NCBI GenBank assembly: GCA_003258735.1
Contig: QHME01000030.1
Span: 1-9,802 of the forward strand
Direction: 5' to 3'
From: Candidatus Melainabacteria bacterium
GTDB lineage: Bacteria > Cyanobacteriota > Vampirovibrionia > Gastranaerophilales > Gastranaerophilaceae
DNA: 9,802 nt
Of this stretch, positions 1-5,570 are shown piece after piece. The number at the start of each line of letters is the position of its first letter. The stretch's first letter is position 1. The notes beneath the pieces were generated by a model. It was not told the DNA's origin, did no database searches, and was given only the letters and a program-made list of their open reading frames with translations. The translations under genes and the position numbers were made by a program.

Positions 1-45
1 CCCCTGATAAGGGTGAGGTCGGTGGTTCGAGTCCACTGCGGCCCA
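1..45 (+). tRNA. tRNA-Ile(GAU), 3' part, cut by window start
   Basis: The window opens inside the anticodon arm. The loop reads C-T-GAT-A-A, so the anticodon is GAU (isoleucine), and the 3' strand GGGTG of that stem follows. Then come the variable loop AGGTC, the T-arm (GGTGG, loop TTCGAGT, CCACT), the acceptor strand GCGGCCC and discriminator A45. The next bases are TATAAA, so CCA is not encoded and must be added after transcription. The 5' half, including the D-arm, lies outside the window. The last 15 bases and the eight that follow recur exactly at 224-246. Confidence 0.95.
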
Positions 46-48
46 TAT

Positions 49-86
49 AAAAAGGATAGTGACGTTTGTTACTATCCTTTTTATTT
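49..86 (+). terminator. Intrinsic terminator after tRNA-Ile
   Basis: The arms at 49-60 and 71-82 (AAAAAGGATAGT / ACTATCCTTTTT) pair perfectly over 12 bp. The stem can be extended by G61-T70, A62-T69 and C63-G68 to leave a GTTT tetraloop. A T-rich run follows. It begins four bases after the discriminator, so it should end the tRNA transcript before the structured element downstream. Confidence 0.85.
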
Positions 87-223
87 TGTTGCAATAGGGG
101 GAGAACCACATTTTGGGTTCGGAACGAGTGAGCCAAGTGCGGAGCCTTGAGCCTTATTAGCAAGCTGTCCGCAGGACTTATAAGGCTCAAGCGTAGTCAC
201 GTCGATGGCGAACGAAGTGATAT

Positions 224-246
224 GTCCACTGCGGCCCATATAAAAA
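224..246 (+). repeat. Exact 23-bp copy of the tRNA-Ile 3' end (att-like core or target duplication)
   Basis: This matches 31-53 base for base: two T-loop bases, the T-stem 3' strand, the acceptor 3' strand GCGGCCC, the discriminator, and the following TATAAAAA. There is no 5' half, so it is not a tRNA gene. The preceding bases differ from the real T-arm, though AGTG (216-219) could pair with CACT (227-230) around a 7-base loop. An exact 23-mer is far beyond chance in 10 kb. The break inside the T-loop resembles the crossover zone used by tyrosine integrases at tRNA genes. Confidence 0.9.
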
Positions 247-273
247 AAGACTCCTTTTAAGGGGTCTTTTTTT
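242..273 (+). terminator. Intrinsic terminator after the tRNA-tail copy
   Basis: A 13-bp stem (242-254 with 261-273, one G·T pair) of the form A7-GACTCC / GGGGTC-T7 surrounds the loop TTTTAA. It starts right after the duplicated tRNA tail, just as the terminator at 49-86 follows the real tRNA. It is probably the original terminator of the tRNA-Ile gene, displaced by the insertion. Confidence 0.85.
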
Positions 274-423
274 ATATCTGTAGTTTATTAGGACTTTTGA
301 TATCGTACCAAAACCCCACAACCCCCGACACGTTAGCCGAATGAGGCAAACTCTGAAGTTAGAGATTTATGTTAATAGGTTTCTGGGACATTGAGACAGA
401 GAAAATTTAATAAAAAATCAAAC

Positions 424-449
424 AGACAGCACGATTTAGGCTGTTTTTT
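424..449 (+). terminator. Possible small intrinsic terminator
   Basis: AGACAGC (424-430) pairs with GCTGTTT (440-446) around a 9-base loop, with one G·T pair, and runs into a T stretch (444-449). No gene upstream obviously needs it, so it may end a short non-coding transcript or be left over from a lost gene. Confidence 0.4.
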
Positions 450-474
450 AGTATTGAGATGTATGGGTCTTTTC

Positions 475-580
475 TTGCACTCTTTTGCACTAATTTTCTG
501 TCACCATGAATTTATTTCAGGGTCTATCCTGCGCACAAAGCCTATTTTAGCCGAATGCAAGAAAGAGCAAAACAGTGCAA
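475..580. repeat. Inverted TTGCAC-type repeats upstream of the primase
   Basis: TTGCACTCTTTTGCAC (475-490) matches the reverse complement of 565-580 (TTGCACTGTTTTGCTC) at 14 of 16 bases. A further TGCAA lies at 556-560. The unit TTGCA(C) therefore occurs four times in 106 bp, twice in each orientation, ending some 50 bp before the primase promoter. Clustered short repeats beside a replication gene resemble iterons or a repressor operator, but nothing here identifies the binding protein. AT-rich DNA produces such pairs easily, so confidence is limited. Confidence 0.35.
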
Positions 581-626
581 TTTTATTTTTACTTGTAAAT
601 TGAGATATACCAAATTATCAACGAGA

Positions 627-655
627 TTGAAATAATTCCAAAAATTATATATACT
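627..655 (+). promoter_or_regulatory. Sigma70-type promoter of the primase gene
   Basis: A -35 box TTGAAA (627-632) and a -10 box TATACT (650-655) are separated by exactly 17 bp. The predicted start near 662 gives a leader of about 30 bases before the ATG at 693. Confidence 0.65.
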
Positions 656-692
656 GTAAAAATAGTAGAAATTTATAAGACATAAAGTAATT

Positions 693-2030
693 ATGATTGA
701 AATTACGTTAGATTTATTAATAAAATATTTAGGTCCACCAGAAAGAAAAAAGGGATCCGAATATGTATGGCAATGCCCGTACTGTTTAGATAGTCATAAA
801 GACAATTTGACATATAATGCTCAAAAAGGTATTGTGTATTGTTTTGCTAGCGAAGGGGAACATTCTAGACAATTAATTAAGAATATTATAAGCAATGAAT
901 CAAAAAATAATCCGAATGCTTGGAAAGAGTTTTTAGAAAACAAATATCAGAATATAAAAAAAATATCAAAAGAAAAAGAAGAAAAAGCTTCAATTATATA
1001 TGAAGATGAAAAACAATTAGAATTTGTTAATTATGCCGCCATAAATATGATAAGTTTAATGGGAAACCTAGAAGCTTTAACTGTATTATTAGAAAAAAGA
1101 GGAATAACCAAAGAAACTGCTATGAATGTTGTTTTAGGTTATGACACACAAAAAAGGCGGTGGGTAATACCTACAATAAAATATTCAACTGAATATACAG
1201 CATATTTAATTGGTTTTGAATATCGTCCTCTTGATTTTAGCAAAGATGGTATATCTAGAGAGAAAGGAACGCCAACTGGTCTTGCTCAAATTAATGCTTT
1301 CAATGATCAAAAAAATTTGATTATTGTAGAAGGTTACTTTGACGGTTATGTTCTTTACCAACACTTAACAGAGCAAAATAAAATAAATGAATATCACATT
1401 GTTACATGTAGTAATGGTGTTAGTGGGCTTTTAAATCAACTATCTGTTATAAATTTTGATAAATATGAAAAGTGCTATTTACTAATAGATAATGATGAAA
1501 CTTCCATCCCAATAGCAACAAAAATATGTAATAAATATCCTAAAATAATAAACTTATCTACAAAAATGTTTAAAAATTGCGGATGTAAAGATTTTAATGA
1601 ACATTATTTAAAATGTATTTATAATAAAAGAATTTCTTCTCGTTATAACTTAGATGATATAAAGAAGATTAAAAACATAAATGAATTAATAAATTATGTA
1701 AAAGATAAAGAAGCTACAATATACCCAGAAAAAATAAATAAAGGATATAGTTTAGAAAAAGCTGGCAATATAGAAAAAATAATCCTTGAATGTATAAATA
1801 ATTTTAATGGTGAATTTAATAAATCTGTACTAGCTAAAATATTATCTGGTGAATTAGGTGTATCTCGAATTGCAAGGTATGGTAAAAAAGTAACTGATTC
1901 AAAATTTTATGGAGTGTATAGCCCTGAAGAATATTATAATATTAGAAAAGAAATTGACAAGCTATTACATGCTCAAGTTATCTTTTCAGAAAATAACCGA
2001 AAATGGGGTAAAATATATATTAGAAAATAA
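693..2030 (+). CDS. Mobile-element DNA primase (CHC2-type zinc finger, Toprim, C-terminal winged helix)
   Basis: This is probably a primase that makes RNA primers for replication of a mobile element or phage. The N-terminus carries a zinc-ribbon pattern: WQCPYC (C28, C31), then VYC (C50). The usual fourth cysteine is absent (S53), and H35 or H57 might replace it. A Toprim domain follows, with LIIVEGYFDGY (catalytic Glu213) and LLIDND (metal-binding D266/D268). There is no obvious DnaB-type helicase domain. Residues about 370-440, including FNGEFNKSVLAKILSGE and a later FYGVYS, resemble the winged-helix RQC-like tail of RecQ/UvrD-type proteins. At 445 aa it is shorter than chromosomal DnaG. 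The gene is visibly more AT-rich than its neighbours and stands alone without a partner helicase or integrase, suggesting acquisition or a decayed element. The ribosome binding site (about TAAAG) is weak. The family call is secure; the exact subgroup is not. Confidence 0.85.
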   Translation: MIEITLDLLIKYLGPPERKKGSEYVWQCPYCLDSHKDNLTYNAQKGIVYCFASEGEHSRQLIKNIISNESKNNPNAWKEFLENKYQNIKKISKEKEEKASIIYEDEKQLEFVNYAAINMISLMGNLEALTVLLEKRGITKETAMNVVLGYDTQKRRWVIPTIKYSTEYTAYLIGFEYRPLDFSKDGISREKGTPTGLAQINAFNDQKNLIIVEGYFDGYVLYQHLTEQNKINEYHIVTCSNGVSGLLNQLSVINFDKYEKCYLLIDNDETSIPIATKICNKYPKIINLSTKMFKNCGCKDFNEHYLKCIYNKRISSRYNLDDIKKIKNINELINYVKDKEATIYPEKINKGYSLEKAGNIEKIILECINNFNGEFNKSVLAKILSGELGVSRIARYGKKVTDSKFYGVYSPEEYYNIRKEIDKLLHAQVIFSENNRKWGKIYIRK

Positions 2031-2075
2031 TTAAATTTTTAACACTTGACTTCTGTCTCAAAACGACTGATGAAT

Positions 2076-2118
2076 GTGTGTAATGAAAGGAGTTCCGCTA
2101 TGGACAAAGATTACACAC
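2076..2118 (+). promoter_or_regulatory. Hairpin enclosing a ribosome binding site and start codon
   Basis: GTGTGTAAT (2076-2084) pairs perfectly with ATTACACAC (2110-2118). The 25-base loop contains a strong Shine-Dalgarno AAAGGAG and the ATG at 2100. A TTGACT box (2046-2051) lies upstream with only a poor -10. The arrangement could control translation of the short frame, or serve as an operator at DNA level. Confidence 0.4.
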
Positions 2119-2168
2119 TTTATGGTACAAAGATTTTTAATTCAAAATCAAAAGAAATCTCAATCTAA
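2100..2168 (+). CDS. Possible 22-aa small protein or truncated gene start
   Basis: An ATG eight bases after AAAGGAG opens a 22-codon frame beginning MDKDYTLYGTKIF and ending in TAA. The ribosome binding site is better than that of the primase upstream, which argues that something was or is translated here. The peptide is hydrophilic, has no membrane segment, and I do not recognise it. It could be a genuine microprotein, a leader peptide controlled by the surrounding hairpin, or the 5' stump of a gene truncated by rearrangement. No continuation is visible in other frames downstream. Confidence 0.3.
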   Translation: MDKDYTLYGTKIFNSKSKEISI

Positions 2169-2383
2169 AAGACAACTTAATTGAATTATGTTGTATTTAC
2201 TTTGTTGGCTCTGTTTAGCAAGGGTTTTAAAAATTTTTCTAGTCCATATTAATACTAATTTTTATGGATTCTTGACTATTTCTTCAATTTCTTTCTTCCA
2301 ATTCTTAATCCTATATTCCATTGAACTTATCTTGTAGGGACGCACTCTAAGCATTCAGTATGTGGTTATGAGCACTCTGCCGA

Positions 2384-2408
2384 GCAAAATGATTAATAAT
2401 CATTTTGC
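2384..2408. repeat. Perfect palindrome with 12-bp arms
   Basis: GCAAAATGATTA (2384-2395) and TAATCATTTTGC (2397-2408) are exact inverted repeats around a single central A. An outer GCC (2379-2381) can pair with GGC (2413-2415) across small bulges. As RNA it would be a tall hairpin; as DNA it is a symmetric protein-binding site or cruciform. There is no T-run directly after it, so it is not itself a terminator. Confidence 0.75.
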
Positions 2409-2420
2409 GAGAGGCCTGAT

Positions 2421-2447
2421 AAGGGTACTTTTAGACCTTGCTTTTTT
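2421..2447 (+). terminator. Weak terminator-like hairpin
   Basis: AAGG(G)T at 2421-2426 can pair with ACCTT (2435-2439) around an 8-base loop, followed by GC and six T. The stem is short. Together with the palindrome just upstream it could be the 3' end of a small RNA read on the plus strand. Confidence 0.35.
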
Positions 2448-2586
2448 AATGCAAATTTTTATAAAAATACTTTTATGTAATATTTATGGACTGACCTGTT
2501 TGTGTAATTGTCATAATTCAGTCATACTCTGCAAGATTGGTAACATTATTTAATATTAAAAATGTAAATTTATCATTTATACCAAA

Positions 2587-2616
2587 GTTGGCGGAGAAGT
2601 AAACTTCTCCGCCAAC
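2587..2616 (-). terminator. Strong hairpin terminator downstream of hsp20
   Basis: A perfect 14-bp GC-rich stem (2587-2600 with 2603-2616, GTTGGCGGAGAAGT and its complement) lies 25 bp past the hsp20 stop. The T-tract on the minus strand is poor (TTTGG), so it may act as a terminator or as an mRNA 3'-end stabiliser. It probably serves only hsp20, since no plus-strand gene ends here. Confidence 0.6.
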
Positions 2617-2641
2617 AACACCATTATTTGAAGTATCAAAA

Positions 2642-3097
2642 TTATTTAACAGCCAATTTTTTAACTGACTCTTTTGTTTCATACATCTTTGGTGCTTGAA
2701 TTTTCAAAACACCATGTTCCAATTTAGCTTCAGTTTTTTCAATATTTATATCTTGTGGCAAATATACTGATCTTGAAAATTCACCATATTTAAATTCAGA
2801 TTTTTTGTAACCTTTTGAACCTTCTTCGTTTTCTTCCTCTTTTTTAGCTCTTATGGTGATTGTGTTTTTCTCAACATCAATATCTAAGTCTTCTTTTTTA
2901 ACTCCTGGCAATTCTGCACGAATGTCATATTCTTTCTCTTTGTCAGTAACCTCTACAGGCATTGATAATTTATCCATATCCTCGTCATAACCAAATTCCG
3001 GATAATAACTGTCAAAATGTCTGTTCAAAATTGAACTAATTTCATCATTAACGGATTTAATAAAATTGTCCGGTGTTCTTTTAACTAAAAATCTCAT
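2642..3097 (-). CDS. hsp20: Hsp20 family small heat-shock protein
   Basis: This is an ATP-independent cytoplasmic chaperone that holds unfolding proteins until Hsp70 or Hsp100 systems can act on them. The 151-aa length is typical. A variable N-terminal arm (1-45) precedes the alpha-crystallin domain (about 46-136), which shows MPVEV, YDIRAELPGVKKEDL (conserved AELPGV at 61-66) and the closing GVLKI (129-133). The C-terminal tail ends VKKLAVK, where L148-A149-V150 may stand in for the usual I-x-I/V oligomerisation motif. The ATG follows a good AAAGGAG site at 6-base spacing. It is transcribed away from the pilin operon. I looked for a CIRCE/HrcA operator (TTAGCACTC) in the 264-bp divergent region and found none, so its heat control is unclear. 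Confidence 0.95.
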   Translation of the reverse strand: MRFLVKRTPDNFIKSVNDEISSILNRHFDSYYPEFGYDEDMDKLSMPVEVTDKEKEYDIRAELPGVKKEDLDIDVEKNTITIRAKKEEENEEGSKGYKKSEFKYGEFSRSVYLPQDINIEKTEAKLEHGVLKIQAPKMYETKESVKKLAVK

Positions 3098-3297
3098 AAT
3101 CGACTCCTTTCAATTTCTTTCTCTTATCAACTACACTTATATTATTGTTCCATTTTTGCTAAAACCCTTCTTTTTTAACCAAAATTTAACAATTAATTTT
3201 ATCGAGAAATTCAGAGGACAAAAAATCAAAATGGCAGACTTTTTCAGGTAATAATTATCAAGTATTTTTACTAATCAGCGACTTCTTTCTTCATGAC

Positions 3298-3326
3298 TTG
3301 AAAACATGCCCAAAAAGTTGTATAAT
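3298..3326 (+). promoter_or_regulatory. Strong sigma70-type promoter of the pilin operon
   Basis: TTGAAA (3298-3303), a 17-bp spacer and a consensus TATAAT (3321-3326) lie 35 bp before the first pilin ATG. The predicted transcript starts near 3333. The -35 box sits in CATGACTTGAAAACATG, a short CATG...CATG arrangement that could be a regulator site, though this is weak. Confidence 0.85.
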
Positions 3327-3361
3327 TTGTATATACGTAGACAAAACAGGATTTTAAGAGT

Positions 3362-3988
3362 ATGAAAAAAGCCCTAACAATTGGCGAGTTATTGATTACT
3401 ATGGGAATTATCGGGGTTATCGCAATGTTGACTCTGCCAGGGTTCATTCAAGATTATCATAAGCGAGTTTATACAACAAAATTGAAAAAATCGGTTGAAA
3501 TGATTGAAAATGCCGTAAATCAGGCATGTGCAGATAATAACGTCTCATATTTTTATCAGACGCCGTATGTGAATACTGCAGATAGTGGCAAACACCAACA
3601 AGATTTTATTGACAAATACTTTAAAAAAGCCGGTGGTATTAACAAAAATCCATTTGCTACAAAATATAAAATTTTAGAGACAGGTACAGAAGTAGGTAAC
3701 AGCTTAGTTGACTCTCATGGTTGGGCAAAACTTGCAGGTGGTGAGGCTTTGTCTTTTTATTGTGGCAGAGGCTCTGAATATTGCATATTCAGAATTGATA
3801 TAAATTCAACTGATGGGCCAAATATCGGTGGGAGAGATTTTTTTGCAATATTTGTTAATAATAAAACAAATGAACTTTTTGACAATTTTGATTCAAGTAA
3901 ATGTGGCAAAAAAAATACACTAGGCGCACATTTGGGCTACGGTTGTTTTGCTAAGCTCTTGGAAAACAATTGGGAAATGAACTATTAA
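3362..3988 (+). CDS. Type IV pilin / pseudopilin-like protein 1 (unusual Ala cleavage site)
   Basis: This 208-aa protein has a class III (prepilin) signal: MKKA, then LTIGELLITMGIIGVIAMLTLP. The mature protein would start at Leu5 with Glu at +5 and a hydrophobic N-terminal helix for membrane anchoring and filament packing. The residue before cleavage is Ala rather than the normal Gly found in the next two genes, and +1 is Leu rather than Phe, so processing by the prepilin peptidase may be slower or altered. The C-terminal half shares with its neighbours the block DINSTDGPNIGGRDFF and a final GCFAKLLENNWEMNY. The DxN...PN...GxD pattern may bind calcium, as in GspG-type pseudopilins; that is inference. 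It is the first gene of a three-gene operon. The ribosome binding site is weak (AAGAG). Confidence 0.85.
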   Translation: MKKALTIGELLITMGIIGVIAMLTLPGFIQDYHKRVYTTKLKKSVEMIENAVNQACADNNVSYFYQTPYVNTADSGKHQQDFIDKYFKKAGGINKNPFATKYKILETGTEVGNSLVDSHGWAKLAGGEALSFYCGRGSEYCIFRIDINSTDGPNIGGRDFFAIFVNNKTNELFDNFDSSKCGKKNTLGAHLGYGCFAKLLENNWEMNY

Positions 3989-4004
3989 TTACGGAAGGAT
4001 AAAT

Positions 4005-4703
4005 ATGAAACAAGGTTTTACGTTATCAGAAGTTTTGATTACACTAGGTATTGTCGGAATTGTTGCAGTTTTGACTATCCCTGGAGTTATGAAAAACTAT
4101 AAAAACAGATTATATACTGCGCAATTAGAAAAAGTTTATTCACAAATTTCTGATGCAACGCAAGCAATTATGGCAGATGAGCACGTTGATAATTTCTACG
4201 AAACAACTGCAGCTAGTGCTACGACATATAAAGACGGTGCAACAGATCACCAAGAACCACAAACAGGTGCAGGATATTTTTTAACTAAGTATTTTAAAAC
4301 TGTAAAAAAAGATTGTCTTAAAGCTGATAAAACAGGTTGTGTGACCTCTAATGCAAATACATATAAAACTATTGGCAATGCTGATGTACCAGGAGCATGG
4401 AGCAATTACTGTGTTCAAACAGTATCCGGAGCAGCTATCTGTGCTTCTTATAACCCAGGCAATACCTGTATGAGTATGCTTCTTGATGTAAATGGTATGG
4501 CCGCACCAAATGTTATAGGACGTGATGTTTTTACACTTGATGTGAACAAAAACGGTTCAATTTTAGATTATGGTGTTGGTTGTCAAATTACCAATACAGA
4601 TAGAGCATCATTATGCACGACAGGAGCAAATGATGGTATATATAACGCAGCAGTAGGCTGTCTTATTAACGTAATGGAAGCCGGCTGGAAGATGGAATAC
4701 TAA
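4005..4703 (+). CDS. Type IV pilin / pseudopilin-like protein 2
   Basis: This 232-aa protein has a canonical prepilin leader: MKQG, then FTLSEVLITLGIVGIVAVLTIP, with Phe+1 and Glu+5 after the cleavage Gly. The helix runs to about residue 50, followed by a globular, cysteine-containing head (at least six Cys, probably disulfide-linked outside the membrane). The head includes MLLDVNGMAAPNVIGRDVF and ends GCLINVMEAGWKMEY, as in both neighbours. It starts 16 bp after gene 1 with a strong GGAAGG site. It is probably a filament or minor-pilin subunit of a type IV pilus or a type II-like export machine. No ATPase, platform or peptidase gene is in the window, so the partner machine must be encoded elsewhere. 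Confidence 0.9.
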   Translation: MKQGFTLSEVLITLGIVGIVAVLTIPGVMKNYKNRLYTAQLEKVYSQISDATQAIMADEHVDNFYETTAASATTYKDGATDHQEPQTGAGYFLTKYFKTVKKDCLKADKTGCVTSNANTYKTIGNADVPGAWSNYCVQTVSGAAICASYNPGNTCMSMLLDVNGMAAPNVIGRDVFTLDVNKNGSILDYGVGCQITNTDRASLCTTGANDGIYNAAVGCLINVMEAGWKMEY

Positions 4704-4715
4704 GGAAGGACAGAT

Positions 4716-5375
4716 ATGAAAAAAGGTTTTACTTTAGCAGAAGTTCTTGTAACGCTTAGTATTGTCGGAGTAATCGCAATACTGACTATACCTTCTTTGG
4801 TAAAGAATTACAGATACAAGATTTATTCAACATCTATCGAAAAAGCATATTCTCAAATTAGCGCAGCTGCAAAACAAGCCATGGATGATGATATGACAAA
4901 TGATTGGTACAAATCAACATCAGGTGCTGTAGATGACAACGAAAACTGCACTAAAGGTTCTTGTTATTTTTTGAACAATTATTTCAAATTAGCACGAAAA
5001 AACTGTGGAGGAACAACATCTCCTAAATGTTTTGCTGACAAATATACAAATCTTGACGGCTCATCAGGCAATTTGCCATTTGAAAGAGGCTATTGCGCGC
5101 AAACTGTCAACGGTATGACAATGTGTATGAATATTGACTCTGAGAAAGCATCCACCAAAATCGCACTCGACACCAATGGACCAAGCCAACCAAACATTGT
5201 AGGACTTGATACGTTCATTTTGCAAATCACTGCAGACGGTGCAGTAAAAGACTGGAGAGACGATCCTACACTTTGCAACGGGAAAACTTCTGAATATAAC
5301 AATATTGCAGACTATGCAACAGGATGTTTAGTAAAAGTTATGCGAAACAACTGGACTATTACTGACGATAATTAA
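4716..5375 (+). CDS. Type IV pilin / pseudopilin-like protein 3
   Basis: This 219-aa protein is the third member of the cluster. The leader MKKG precedes FTLAEVLVTLSIVGVIAILTIP, a textbook prepilin cleavage site with Glu+5. The N-terminal region up to KAYSQISAAAKQAM is close to that of protein 2, while the head domain diverges apart from the block ALDTNGPSQPNIVGLDTF and the terminal GCLVKVMRNNW. Several cysteines are again present. It begins 12 bp after the previous stop behind GGAAGGA, so the three genes are surely one transcript. Shared ends with divergent heads suggest duplication followed by specialisation into different minor pilins or surface adhesion tips. Confidence 0.9.
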   Translation: MKKGFTLAEVLVTLSIVGVIAILTIPSLVKNYRYKIYSTSIEKAYSQISAAAKQAMDDDMTNDWYKSTSGAVDDNENCTKGSCYFLNNYFKLARKNCGGTTSPKCFADKYTNLDGSSGNLPFERGYCAQTVNGMTMCMNIDSEKASTKIALDTNGPSQPNIVGLDTFILQITADGAVKDWRDDPTLCNGKTSEYNNIADYATGCLVKVMRNNWTITDDN

Positions 5376-5418
5376 ATTTGGCATGGGGTAAAATAAAGTT
5401 TTTTCAGCAGAAAAGTCA

Positions 5419-5495
5419 TGTCATTCCTATAAAATATGAAAGGATTAAAAATCAAGTTGCGTAGCAACGTAGATTTTATCTTATTTAGAATGACA
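5419..5495. repeat. 77-bp imperfect palindromic repeat (REP/MITE-like)
   Basis: The ends TGTCATTC (5419-5426) and GAATGACA (5488-5495) are exact 8-bp inverted repeats. Inside is a second nested palindrome: AAAATC..GTTGC-gta-GCAAC...GATTTT, about 5448-5477. The intervening bases also pair partly (CCTATAAAAT versus ATCTTATTTA). The element is small, non-coding and sits just past an operon end, as interspersed palindromic units and MITEs do. Only one copy is in the window, so interspersion cannot be shown. Confidence 0.55.
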
Positions 5496-5518
5496 CTTTC
5501 GTCGATTTACTACTAAGT

Positions 5519-5542
5519 AGGGTGGGCTCACTAGCCCACCTT
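5519..5542. terminator. Hairpin terminator between convergent genes
   Basis: AGGGTGGGCT (5519-5528) pairs with AGCCCACCTT (5533-5542) around CACT, including one G·T pair. On the plus strand the run AAAAATTTT follows, which is not a clean T-tract. It lies between the pilin operon and the convergent minus-strand gene, so it may stop both. Confidence 0.55.
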
Positions 5543-5570
5543 AAAAATTTTGTCAGCATGGCAAGTCGAC

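Larger units (their letters stand above)
46..246 (+). mobile_element. Structured tRNA-tail element, tRNA-Ile copy (candidate mini mobile element)
   Basis: This non-coding segment lies between the tRNA-Ile gene and an exact copy of its 3' end. After the terminator (49-86) the body runs from about 101 to 223. It holds a GAACC/GGTTC hairpin (103-107/116-120, 8-base loop), then a long hairpin: closing GTG/CAC (137-139/198-200), a perfect 12-bp stem (146-157/180-191) and an apical GTCC-gca-GGAC (167-177). A homologous body in the same orientation relative to its tRNA lies downstream of tRNA-Leu (7690-7824). The two share GAACC...GGGTTCGG, GTGAGC, AGTGCG, GTAG.CACGT and GCGAAC in that order. No protein is encoded. 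Simple tandem duplication of the tRNA end is a weaker explanation, because it does not account for the shared body. The mobile nature is inferred. Confidence 0.6.
274..626. other. Gene-poor stretch before the primase
   Basis: I see no convincing gene here. The longest open frame (391-603, from a TTG) has no ribosome binding site and no recognisable protein character. The visible structure is a C-rich patch near 313-331, a terminator-like hairpin at 424-449, and a family of TTGCA motifs between 475 and 580. The base composition turns strongly AT-rich toward the primase. Confidence 0.5.
2169..2586. other. Gene-poor region between the primase locus and hsp20
   Basis: No convincing gene is present. 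A 30-codon minus-strand frame (2262-2354, rich in Lys/Glu/Ile) and a 63-codon plus-strand frame (2362-2553) lack ribosome binding sites. GCACTCT occurs twice, 30 bp apart (2342-2348 and 2372-2378). The clear structure is the palindrome at 2384-2408 followed by a terminator-like hairpin at 2421-2447. This looks like a decayed or boundary zone next to the putative mobile primase. Confidence 0.5.

Noticed and set aside
391..603. 70-codon open frame upstream of the primase
   Set aside because: It needs a TTG start, has no ribosome binding site, overlaps the terminator-like hairpin and repeats, and the peptide has no recognisable features.
391..2061. Inverted repeat TTGAGACAGA (391-400) / TCTGTCTCAA (2052-2061) flanking the primase, as transposon ends
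   Set aside because: A 10-bp inverted match is expected many times by chance in 10 kb, it does not extend, and there is no transposase or flanking target duplication.
2262..2354. 30-codon minus-strand frame beginning MLRVRPYKISS
   Set aside because: It has no ribosome binding site, is short, and has a stop just upstream; a transposase remnant cannot be argued from so few residues.
2417..2426. Bases CTGATAAGGG also occur in the tRNA-Ile anticodon arm, perhaps a tRNA fragment
   Set aside because: The shared stretch is about 12 bases with no T-arm or acceptor sequence around it; chance is sufficient.
2362..2553. 63-codon plus-strand frame
   Set aside because: It spans the palindrome and the terminator-like hairpin, has no ribosome site, and has a Leu/Ile/Cys-rich random composition.
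3098..3297. Heat-shock operator (CIRCE or similar) in front of hsp20
   Set aside because: No TTAGCACTC inverted repeat is present, and the only TATAAG-like -10 has no acceptable -35.
5436..5516. 27-codon frame after the pilin operon
   Set aside because: It lies largely within the palindromic repeat, and its codons are explained by the repeat structure.
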